Assembly: GCA_963402885.1 (NCBI GenBank)
Contig: OY727097.1
Location: 12,586,001-12,650,000 of the forward strand
Reading direction: 5' to 3'
Length of the DNA: 64,000 nt
DNA from: Antedon bifida
Taxonomy: Eukaryota; Echinodermata; Crinoidea; Comatulida; Antedonidae
Shown here one piece after another: positions 37,701-45,950 of the stretch (position 1 is its first letter; each line of letters starts with the position of its first letter). The position numbers and the translations under genes are program-made. The notes under the pieces are model-generated. The model had not been told where the DNA came from, searched no databases, and worked only from the letters and a program-made list of their open reading frames with translations.

Positions 37701-40124
37701 AGTTGGAAAGCTAGGACTCAAGTCCAGTCACGTTTGTCTGTACCTCAACTATCAATTTTTGGTTAAACAATGGTGTCAAATGGAACTAAATTAAAACATT
37801 TGTTTTCTATCCTTCAAAACCTTTAGACGTAAGGGTCTTAATTTTAAGCTTGAAATGTAAATTCCAATCTTAAAACTTCAGCCTATTTTTCCTATTTTGA
37901 ATCATATGTTTGTCTGTGTGAGTGTCCGTCCGGCTATCAATACTGTAACCGTAAGACACACTAGTTTCCGTATGAAAAGTTGGAGATACCTTATTGTGAT
38001 GAAAGCCGTGGCATTTACATGCTTATCTGTCTGTTTGTCTAACAATACTCTTACTTTCAATGACGTGACACGATTTTCTCTCAAGTATATGCTTTGATTA
38101 TGCTTTTCTGTCAATTTATGCATATTCAACAATACATTGTATATTGAATTATATATATATACAAGTCTAAAGGCTAAAAATGAGAAAATAATAATAAAAA
38201 ACAGAATGATGGACGGACAGTCGGACAGATAATCATAGACACGAAAGAGGTTCAATATCAATAGGGGCCTACATTTGAGGAAATAAATCATGTTGAAAGT
38301 AACAACTTTCTCATACAGTTATTAAAAAATGAGAATTTACTGATGGACGGACACTAAGACAATTTTGTGAAGGAAAATCGGACTAAATTGTTTTATGTCC
38401 ATAATATTTCTACTACTGTTGTTACGTTAGTGGTTAATGTTACATTAGTGGTTGATTTTTGTTACGTTAGTGGTTAATGTTACATTAGTTGTTGATTGTT
38501 ACGTTAGTGGGTGATACAGGACCTAGATGGTTAAAGTTTGCACAATACACAACCACACAGTTGTATTTATTTTGTATTTTGTGTGTACAAATACAGGTGG
38601 TAAAGATAACATGTGCGATTCATCGTAATCTAAAAACAAGTTGTGTGCAAACAGTAAAGTAGAATAATGTCAAACGGAGTCCATCACAAAATAAAAAGTT
38701 AATACAGATGATAACGAATGATTACAAAAACAGAAACCTCGAAAACAGCGACGAAACCCAGGGTCTCTGGTTTCGAGATTTGTTTAAAACATAGACCTCA
38801 ACACAATCTTCTCATTATTAGGCTATAAGGTTTTCGATATTTCCCGAATACAAAGACCCCCTCAAATGTTATCAATACTATGTTATAGGGGTATGTTGAA
38901 CTCACAAATTACTCACAGTACATAAATTAAATGTTATATTCAATCTAATGAAGTTTTTGAAGTACCGATAATAGGACTTTATACCGATGACATTGTTAAT
39001 TGGTTCATTTCTTTACCTTTTTTAAATGGTGGTACATCTTTTAGATCGAGAAAACTATAAAGAAAGTATGTATATACCCATGACGTAGAATTAGCGTTAA
39101 ATAATTACGGAAGAAACAACTATTAATTCATTCGGTCTTTGTTATAAAGGAAGAGGCAGATAGAGTTAAAAGAAAGAGAATCAAGGAAACGCGCGTGTTT
39201 TAACGCGAATTCAAATGGCTTTTCCTACTCTACAAATGACATCAGAGAGAATGCATTGATTGTGTAAATATAAATTATCTATAACAGCACACCTTGCTAT
39301 TCATTTGATTTCACAACGATTAAAAACATAGTCCAACATCGTTACGGGCGTTCTTACAGTAAATATTTACTGGAAATAATATCGCATTAGTCGATGTCTT
39401 CAGCCGTTTTTCATACAGTATTCCATAATTTTAGGATGAAGTTTGCTGTTAGAAAAGCGACACTGATGCAGCTGTTTATGGCATGATAGTTGAAGCACGC
39501 ATATATTAGGCTTGATTTATAACTTTCGTTATTAACTTATTTTGTGTTAATTTCAATAAAACATCTATGAGTCTTTTCAAGCTTCTCTTACATTCGTTAC
39601 AATACACTTCTCACTTCGTGGATACAATATTTATATTGTATAGTTTAATAGACCAGCTTCAGATTGAGATAGGTGCCACCCGGAAAGGACAATAATGACT
39701 CAATGTTTTCTTGGGTCCTTACATGTGTATGAACAGAAAGGTTGCAGGAAAACGCACATTTTGGGGTGGGTTGGGGTGATAATCCAAAATTGCCACCAAA
39801 ATAGTAAAATGTTAACAAAAAATACATTGTTGTCAGTAAGTATTGTCTTGGAACAGAAATGAGACCATTGATATGATCACATACCCTCTGTGAACTATCA
39901 TCACGCATATTTGTATAATGATACCATGCTTTAAATTTAGTAGTGACCACCATTTAATCAAAATCAAATCGAAGTGGTTTGAAATTACACATAAGACACT
40001 GAATATTATTGTGTAAATGACTTACGTGGTTCAAATGATTTACGTCTGCTCCAGAGTTGATGAGATACATACATGTACGCACGTGACCCTTAGCTGCAGC
40101 TACTATAAGAGGTGTATTCCCGTC
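23152..40124 (-). CDS. DAPK1-like ROCO protein: ankyrin-Roc-COR-three death domains (5' end missing)
   Basis: Twenty-one minus-strand exons join in phase to about 1,158 codons ending at TAA 23152-23154. In transcript order: 40124-40026, 36666-36544, 36093-35991, 35310-35145, 34288-34185, 33905-33786, 33628-33515, 33054-32876, 30519-30430, 30155-29997, 28777-28532, 28170-27985, 27613-27458, 27364-27083, 26617-26537, 26079-25863, 25724-25587, 25315-25265, 25173-24898, 24574-24251, 23414-23152. The layout is ankyrin repeats, Roc GTPase, COR, charged linker, three death domains. Ankyrin-Roc-COR-death is the order of DAPK1 after its kinase. No kinase is seen, and the first exon and promoter are not found; upstream exons may lie beyond 40124 or outside the window. 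Likely a cytosolic signalling scaffold in apoptosis or innate immunity (family inference). Three death domains instead of one is unusual. Confidence 0.88.
25863..28777 (-). CDS. ROCO gene, COR domain exons
   Basis: Exon 28777-28532 is the Roc-COR linker (ELFTIENSLPF). Exons 28170-27985 (FLEYLHDIGEILFYPDDKIL) and 27613-27458 (LWRNLNGGKLDEKLLRHIW) are COR-A. Exon 27364-27083 is COR-B (FHDFDGYLPDDLFQRVTTKF). Exon 26079-25863 closes COR with a Cys-bearing segment (YIPCVCGSKGEHTHMH … VLPCGSRG). COR is the dimerisation module that always follows Roc in ROCO proteins. Confidence 0.82.
27679..27804. repeat. Pogo/Tigger-like MITE in a ROCO intron
   Basis: CAGTAAAACCTCTTCTTTGG opens and, about 100 bp on, TCTTCCCTTAATGGGAGTGC followed by TACAG closes in the opposite sense. 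A TTAAGAGGACAC block lies inside. The ends resemble those at 3005-3045 and 63604. Family inference only. Confidence 0.45.
29507..29532 (+). repeat. Poly-C tract, 26 bp
   Basis: An unbroken C run preceded by CTCTCT, in the 28778-29996 intron of the ROCO gene. The same intron has a segment present twice, CCACCTGATTACATAATA at 29222 and CCACCTGATTACACAATA at 29875, each beside a GTTTCGTAAA-type block in opposite orientation, so a small element spans about 29190-29900. Length may be unreliable in the assembly. Confidence 0.9.
29997..35310 (-). CDS. ROCO gene, Roc GTPase exons
   Basis: Exon 35310-35145 carries the P-loop (FVGLENVGKTSTINSL). Exon 33054-32876 carries the switch II motif WDFGGQ. Exon 30519-30430 holds the beta-strand VSYAVVCVVFNL. 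Exon 30155-29997 holds IMLIGTHYES, the position of the base-specificity motif THxD, here THYE. Between P-loop and switch II, exons 34288-34185, 33905-33786 and 33628-33515 insert a Ser/Pro/Lys-rich stretch, longer than in compact Roc domains. The domain should bind GTP/GDP; G1 and G3 are intact, G4 is degenerate. Confidence 0.85.
30957..30995. repeat. GC-rich 39-nt hairpin ending in CTAG
   Basis: ACTAGAGGGTTCGCTCGC, loop TTT, then GCTCGCGCACCCTCTAGT: nearly perfect arms and strikingly GC-rich in an AT-rich intron. A hairpin with CTAG beside it recalls a Helitron 3' end, but no matching TC start was found. Confidence 0.7.
32100..32300 (+). promoter_or_regulatory. CpG-rich promoter-like patch with NRF-1 site and possible first exon
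   Basis: TGCGCATGCGCA at 32110-32121 is a perfect NRF-1 palindrome, followed by ATTACGTCACC (CRE-like, about 32137) and TCTCGCGCGACG, all CpG-dense in an otherwise CpG-poor intron. An ATG at 32219 opens 26 codons (MTVSKCEICDDDEEDVGRDI…YEKLE) ending at 32296 before GTCAGT, a usable donor. This may be the start of a gene nested on the opposite strand of the ROCO gene, but no second exon was identified. Confidence 0.35.
35991..40124 (-). CDS. ROCO gene, ankyrin-repeat exons
   Basis: Exon 40124-40026 is exactly 33 codons, phase 0 at both ends, and is one ankyrin repeat: DGNTPLIVAAAKGHVRTCMY … NSGADVN. Exon 36666-36544 continues with a looser repeat (RTLLHACVAQDL … IVYLMKEC), and 36093-35991 gives YGKSVIDFYNENA, a capping-like end. 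The one-repeat-per-exon layout lets repeats be gained or lost without frame damage. Large introns (36667-40025 in particular) hold a SINE, a fold-back element and a duplicated block. Confidence 0.85.
36344..36420. repeat. Perfect 37-bp-arm palindrome
   Basis: AATGCAAATAAATTAAGAAT through ACAAT pairs perfectly with the mirror half, leaving a 3-base loop. It is AT-rich and lies in a ROCO intron. It would be extruded or folded easily; a tiny fold-back MITE is the simplest explanation. Confidence 0.92.
36775..37181 (-). repeat. 5S rRNA-derived SINE (SINE3-like), minus orientation
   Basis: From 37181 down to about 37066 the minus strand follows 5S rRNA closely: ACGGCCATACTGCG, ACCGGTTCTCG, ATCACCGAAGTTAAAC, GGGCCCGGTT, ATGGGAGACCG, CGGGTGCTGTA. 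This includes the internal Pol III control region. It continues into a non-5S body with CTTGTACTTCGGATGGGATG, AAAGCCGTTGGTCCCGTGTA and GTGGGTCCGTGGAGGG. Better preserved than the copy at 11430. Ends of the body are approximate. Confidence 0.85.
37536..38512. mobile_element. Fold-back element with tandem CCACTAACGTAAC arrays in its ends
   Basis: The left end has five to six units of CCACTAACGTAAC separated by CACAAATCA or AACAGTTTAA spacers (37536-37660). The right end has five inverted units GTTACGTTAGTGG (38419-38512). The inner borders GTAACAACAGTAGAGAT and ATTTCTACTACTGTTGTTAC also pair. The roughly 750-bp middle has no recognised protein. The structure of long tandem-array inverted ends matches fold-back transposons. 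Confidence 0.75.
38882..39580 (+). repeat. Dispersed block, copy 1 (pair with 41309-42559)
   Basis: Starts GTTATAGGGGTATGTTGAAC and ends CATCTATGAGTCTTTTCAAG. About 320 bp at the start and 175 bp at the end match copy 2 at roughly 95%. Copies lie either side of ankyrin exon 40026-40124 in the same orientation, about 2.43 kb apart. No coding potential recognised. Confidence 0.85.
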
Positions 40125-41308
40125 CTGAAAAAAAAAGTATAGTACTTTATACAAAATATAATAGGTTGCTGATAGAAGATGCGATACTTGGAGTATGCCT
40201 AATGCACATTTATAAACTACTTGTACAATGATAGTAAACCTTCGCACACGAGTCGCAGATAATTGGCATAATGAGTATAGTTTTAGTCTTATACTTTTAA
40301 CTCTATTTTGGTTTTGCTATTCTGGTACCAGGAATACGGTAGTATATAAAATTAATTAAATAAATAAAACAAATTAAAATTAAACCAATTACAAGAGGTT
40401 AGAGAAAAGGTTTCTTCTATGTGTGAAAGCAATTATTATATATTTAGCCAGCTTCTAATGCTGTATTTGCCTCAGACAGATTACCTTTCCTCTGGTGAAG
40501 GCGGGCACTACACGAGAAGAGCTCTTGATTAATGTATAGGACCAAGCAAGGTGCTTAAACAGTCTTGGCTTAGTCATCACAACAAAACAGAGAACATATT
40601 ATAATTTCACTTAACAAAAATAAAACGGTATAACTTTTTCAAGATTCAAGCGACTCGCTTCGATTTGACGCTTGATAATGATATGAAACCTTTGGCAATG
40701 CAATAAGTACGTTTACCCAACTGAGAAAACATAATTATTAAGTGCCAAATACTGTACCATGACCCCTTAAGAAAGGGTTACAGGTCAATATATGTCCCAC
40801 TGGACATAATTAACATAATGAGTACACATATGAAACCAATCCTAAAATGTGTATTTTTAGAGTCAACAAAAGATTCGTCATTCTTATGTGTCAACTCGTC
40901 CTGTACCTAGTACATTTAAGAAAGCCATTAATTACCGCTATTTAACATTTTAATTAGCATAATCGAGTATATCAATAGAATCTTCGGCAATACCCAACTG
41001 AGACAACGTAATTCTTCAGTGCCAAATGCTGTACCATGGCCCCTAAGAAAGGTCAGTTTCTGTTGCAAAAAAACTTGATTATGCATAATTAGTAGCCTTA
41101 AAAAATGATAAAATATTTAAGTTCAGTGTCTACCAAAAGATTTATCTTTCTTACATGGCAACTTCTGTCAACTTATTTCACTCAAGGAAGCTGCTAATTA
41201 ATAATTATTATTAATTAATAAACTTAACTTAACAGGAAGAAAAATCGTAAACTCTAAACTTAAGTATATAGAATGCTTCTCCCTCTACAATACATTTTGG
41301 AGTTATGT

Positions 41309-42559
41309 TATAGGGGTATGTTGAACTCACGAATTACTCACAGTACATAAATTAAATTTTATATTCAATCTAATGAAGTTTTTGAAGTACCGATAATAGG
41401 ACTTTATAAATTATACCGATGACATTGTTAATTGGTTCATTTCTTTACCTTTTTTAAATGGTGGTACATCTTTCAGATCGAGAAAACTATAAAGAAAGTC
41501 TATATACCCATTACGTAGAATTAGCGTTAAATAATGACGGAAGAAACAACTTTTAATTCATTCGGTGTTTGTTAAAAAGAAAGAGGCAGACAGAGTTAAT
41601 AGAAAGAGAATCAATGAAACGCGCGTTTTTAGTCGCGTGGACGCGACTCTATAGTTCACTATGTCGGTCGGTTGGTCGGTCTGTCTGTCTGTCTGTCGGT
41701 CTGTCTGTCTGTCTGTCGGTCTGTCTGTCTGTCGGTCCGGTATCACTATGCGTTTTATCGCTTTCTGACCTTATCTTGATATCAGTTTAATCTAGCTAAG
41801 TCAATTTTTTACAGAATATTCCTTATGGCCAGGAATCGATGTGGTTATGTTTTCACGGTGCGCAATAAAAAATTACGCGGTCTACGCATGATTTAACGAA
41901 ATCATGTTTGTAATCATATCTTCACAACCATGAATCACAATTAAATAAAATGTGGTACTCATTTTTCAGGGCATAAATCATCATATGGCAATACAATTAC
42001 GTGCGTAGCGCATGTAACGCATGCGTACGTGCGCTCAAAATTTTCAAAATTTATTTTCGATGAAATAAGAGTACGTTTCAGGCGCGTTAAATGTTTTTGC
42101 GCACTCTTTTTGCCCCATTTCTGTTTTCTTGACTTACTTTTCAACTCGAAATTACGTTATGCGAGCATGTCAAAAGTGACAGGCTACGCACGTGTAAATT
42201 AAAAAAATATAAATGTTTTTAAACATTTCAACATTTTTAAACATGTTCAGTAATTTCGGTCAGTATAGTTCACTATGTCGGTCGGTCGGTCGGTCTTTCT
42301 GTCTGTCTGTCGGTCTGTCTGTCGGTCTGTCTGTCGGTTCGGTATCACTATGCATTGTAGCACGCAACTTAATGGCTGTTGGCCTTGTTCATACAGTATT
42401 CCATAATTTTAGGATGAAGCTTGCTGTTAGAAAAGAGACACTGATGCAGCTGTTTATGGCATGATAGTTGAAGCACGCATATATTAGGCTTGATTTATAA
42501 CTTTCGTTATTAACTTATTTTGTGTTAACTTCAATGAAACATCTATGAGTCTTTTCAAG
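41309..42559 (+). repeat. Dispersed block, copy 2, carrying a GTCGG-type insertion
   Basis: Same borders as copy 1, but its middle is replaced or interrupted by about 750 bp of the GTCGG/GTCTG family (41623-42390). No second ankyrin exon is found at the matching offset. Confidence 0.85.
41623..42390 (+). mobile_element. GTCGG-repeat element, copy A
   Basis: Order: hairpin GTCGCGTGGACGCGAC, then ATAGTTCACTATG, a (TCGG/TCTG)n array (41661-41740), a core of about 450 bp with CpG-rich runs, then ATAGTTCACTATG and a second (TCGG/TCTG)n array (42275-42341), ending near TTGGCCTTG. The same core in opposite orientation makes copy B. Non-autonomous; superfamily unknown, with a layout recalling microsatellite-bearing Helentron-type elements. 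Confidence 0.75.
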
Positions 42560-44352
42560 GACCAGGACGATACATCGTCGTTTTGACATAGTTACACAGG
42601 AATGCTCGAAAGTAGTTGACGTTGGAGATATACAAACATTAATTTGACTTTTGAAATTATATCGATACCTCCGTGTTTATCACCTCGCCTACAGTAGGAA
42701 ATTTAAAAACTCGCCTAACAGTAGGATCATCCTCACTTAACAATGATTCAGTACGGTAATGACTGGTAGGTTCTATCATTTTCAAAAACAATTCAACAAT
42801 TCAAAAATTGTAAATGTTGTATTACACACATACTGTACATTCCACATATTATATATGGTATTCTGTGTCAGGGTATTATTATAATTAATTATTATTTATT
42901 ATAATTAATAATTATTCGCATATTACAGATACTCAAAGAATTACATTGGCTTCCTGTTCAGCACCGCATTGTCTATAAAATATTGTTATTAGTTTATACA
43001 TGTATAACTTAGATTCGTTAAAACAAATTATTAAAAACTCATCTTTTTGACCAGGCTTATACATAGTCATAATTCTTTCCATTTTAAATTCAACATTTTC
43101 ACTTTCACAATAATTCTGTAATATCATGTGCATAATGATGTATTTTACAATTGTCATCATTTTATCTCGAATGTCTTGACACAGAATTAACGGGAATACG
43201 ATTGAGCCTCATCGGAAATCAAACTTGAAAATATCAGTTTCACTAAAATATACTATAGTGCCGCTGTGTTATCAAAGAAAGTATAGAATAAAATCAAATT
43301 GTTCAATTCTCACAAATATACCAATTGAAATGCCATAGTTTCTGTAATTCGTTTCTCTCAATATATAGAGTTACTGTATAAATGTTTCGTACAAATGGAC
43401 ACCGCCAGACAAGTGCGTCCTATCACTAGTAAGTAACTTGATTCACATTTTGATTCCTGTAACTTTGATACAGCGCAGATATCGACGCGTGAACCGCAAT
43501 GAAAATGAGTTCGTGAATTAGACGTTTTACTATTGGTTATTATGAATATGAACAGTTTATCTTAAATGAAAGTTAAATAGAATTTGAATTGCGTGTTTAT
43601 TGTATTAACAATTGTATGTAATTTTAGTATTAATTTGTTTAAAATGAATCTTATGAGGGTTAGTTTTATAGGAACATTAGTACTTGTTTTATTTGTTTTG
43701 GCAATTAGTGCAATTAAAGCGTAATTAATTCAGCAATCGTCATATTCCATTTGGAATACTACGTCCTGTAAAATGACTAGAATGTTCTCATGGTTGTATT
43801 GCAGCGCCTTTCCACGTATCATTTTAATCGCATCCCATCCTATTACTATTGAAACCGAATTGAAACATTTTTAAAAAGCTTTTATGATGGTCACAAAATT
43901 ACAAGATACATTAAAGGAACGCTCATCATCAGATATATGTAATGAGAAATATACAAACATAATGTTGTGAAGTCATGGGTGGGTGTTAGGTGTGGCGGCG
44001 TTCATTTGAGGGAGGCATTTGTTGGTAACAATTTATAGTAAAATAAATTCCCCTAGATATGAACAAGTACAACATCGTATTTGATATTATCAAGAAATGA
44101 TAACAGTCAACAATTGTATGAACATGCTTGGTAAATAAATAGATATAGCAGTCAATGAATTATTCAACAAATACAATTGTGTTTGTGTTATACTACAATA
44201 TTGTGTGTATAAATATACGTTGCGGGGCGTTTATTAGAGGGTGGTGGTTGCATATTCCAAACATGTTTTATGGGGGAGAGGGTGTTTATTCAAATAAATT
44301 CGGTATCGCCTAATTGGTATAATCAATACATTATTTATTTTAAATCAAACAC
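42560..44352. other. Spacer, no host gene seen
   Basis: AT-rich. The only recognisable content is a LINE tail fragment at 42929-43065 (listed). No ankyrin exon or promoter of the ROCO gene was found here. Confidence 0.5.
42929..43065 (+). repeat. LINE ORF2 C-terminal fragment
   Basis: Encodes ILKELHWLPVQHRIVYKILL followed by LVYTCIT and a stop, the LHWLPVxxRI signature of Rex1/CR1/L2-type LINEs. About 30 bp on, another frame gives LLKTHLFDQAY, the usual last block. Short, broken and 5'-truncated. Confidence 0.8.
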
Positions 44353-45207
44353 CAATAATCACCCGATTCTGTAGCTGTTAGTACACTCAGTGTGGAAGAC
44401 TGTCGACAGTCTGCCAGAGACCTGTCTGACTGTATTAAGTACTTTTAATACACGATATCGCTGTCATTAGGTTCATATCTATAGACAATTTGTAACGTTA
44501 TAATATGTATTCAATATAAAATCCACTCGGCAACCAGAATAGTATTAGTAGCAGGTTTATCGTATTGCCATGCATGGATAGGTGTTTTCCGCCGCTTTTA
44601 GGTCTTCTAGGCCTAGGCCTAGGCCTAGGCTAGTCAATTATTGTTATTGATTATACGAATTACGTAATTAGTTTAGTAGCTCATCTACCTTTTTAGCAGG
44701 GCATAATGAATATCGTAGCTAGGCTAGGCCTACTAGCGTCAAATCAACCAATTATTTGGGTGGTAGTAGTGGTACACGAGTTTAGGGAGTTAAGTACGAG
44801 TTGGCATGTACGAGTCGACCAGGGGGTGAATCGACAGGGTACACCTACTAGAGCATAGGCTATAGTCCTGCGAGAATGGGAAATCTGGCCTAGATAGGCA
44901 TAGGGTATGCCCAAAAAAAGCTATCCTATCATATCCTATGAGCATAAAAAGGCCTCGTAGAGCCAGAGGTGTTAGCCTACTATGGATCACTGATTACCCG
45001 GATCACTATTATTTAGGCCTAGCTAGCCTAGGCCTAGAGTTAATTTTAAATTAAGTAGGTAGGCCTAGGCCCCAGTAAGTTCGGTCGCGTTTTCGGCCTA
45101 TTTTTCAGGAAATGTGAGAGGTTAGGTGGGTTAGCCCAGCTAGGCTAACCTAACCTGTAAGTAGTATTCTAGCCCATCCATGATGGGTACGGGTTGGCAT
45201 TTGTACG

Positions 45208-45745
45208 GGTTGACCCGTATCTGTATTCTAGCTAGGGTGCTGGTCAACCCGTACCCATGCCAACCCAACTTGGTTAACTCGTACCCAAATCATTGGTCAA
45301 CTCGTACCCAAATCATTGGTCAACTCGTACCCAAATCATTGGTTAACTCGTACCCAAATCATTGGTCAACTCGTACCCACTTGGGCTAACCCGTACCCAA
45401 ACCAATTCGTATGTAATATAAATATACTTTTAATAGCATTCGGCATTAAACATAGGTACGGGCCAGCCCATGATTAGTACGAGTGAGCCAAAGTGTTGGG
45501 TTGACCCGTATCTGTATTCTAGCTAGGGTGCTGGTCAACCCGTACCCATGCCAACCCAACTTGGCTAACTCGTACCCAAATCATTGGTCAACTCGTACCC
45601 AAATCATTGGTCAACTCGTACCCACTTGGGCTAACCTGTACCCAAACCAATTCGTATGTAATATAAATATACTTTTAATAGCATTCGCCATTAAACATAG
45701 GTACGGGCCAGCCCATGATTAGTACGAGCCAGCCCATGATGGGTA
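45208..45745 (+). repeat. GTACGRGT-rich subrepeats in the left fold-back arm
   Basis: A 290-bp segment beginning GGGTTGACCCGTATCTGTAT at 45208 recurs at 45498. Inside, a 23-bp unit (CGTACCCAAATCATTGGTCA + ACT) is repeated four times in the first and twice in the second. The octamers GTACGGGT, GTACGAGT and their inverses recur many times over 45180-45810 and in the matching part of the right arm (51890-52370), where only one segment is present. Confidence 0.85.
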
Positions 45746-45891
45746 CGAGTGAGCCAAAGTGTTGGGTACGAGTAAACCAAAATTTGGGTACGGGTTGACC
45801 TGTACCCTTCTAGCTAATCGTACTAGGCCTCGAGTAGGTCTACGCTAAAGTCCGGCTACAATAATGGTCTATTCTGTTTATAGCTTTATTG

Positions 45892-45950
45892 ATAGCTGGG
45901 TTCAAATCTGGATTGGGACGGCTTTTCCTCATTCTAAAACAGATTTATGG
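45892..45950 (+). repeat. tRNA-SINE fragment, left fold-back arm
   Basis: GGTTCAAATCTGGATTGGGA then CGGCTTTTCCTCATTCTAAA and ACAGATTT follow the T arm and start of body of the SINE at 16937. The inverted counterpart is in the right arm at about 51748-51800, so the SINE piece was in the arm before the arms were duplicated or homogenised. Confidence 0.6.

Noticed and set aside
40420-40560. Possible further exon of the ROCO gene (minus strand, ending AAAG|GTAATC)
   Set aside because: The translation (INQELFSCSARLHQRK) lacks ankyrin features and the upstream border is not convincing.
41558-41790. ORFs rich in TDRQTDRQ or SVCLSVCL
   Set aside because: They are translations of the TCTG/TCGG microsatellite of the GTCGG element on the two strands.
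38882-42559. Direct repeats as LTRs of a retrotransposon
   Set aside because: The interval between them contains a host ankyrin exon and no gag, protease or polymerase motif, and the repeat borders lack TG…CA.
45180-45722. ORFs with repeated VNSYPNHWSTRTQ
   Set aside because: They are translations of the 23-bp tandem unit in the fold-back arm, not proteins.
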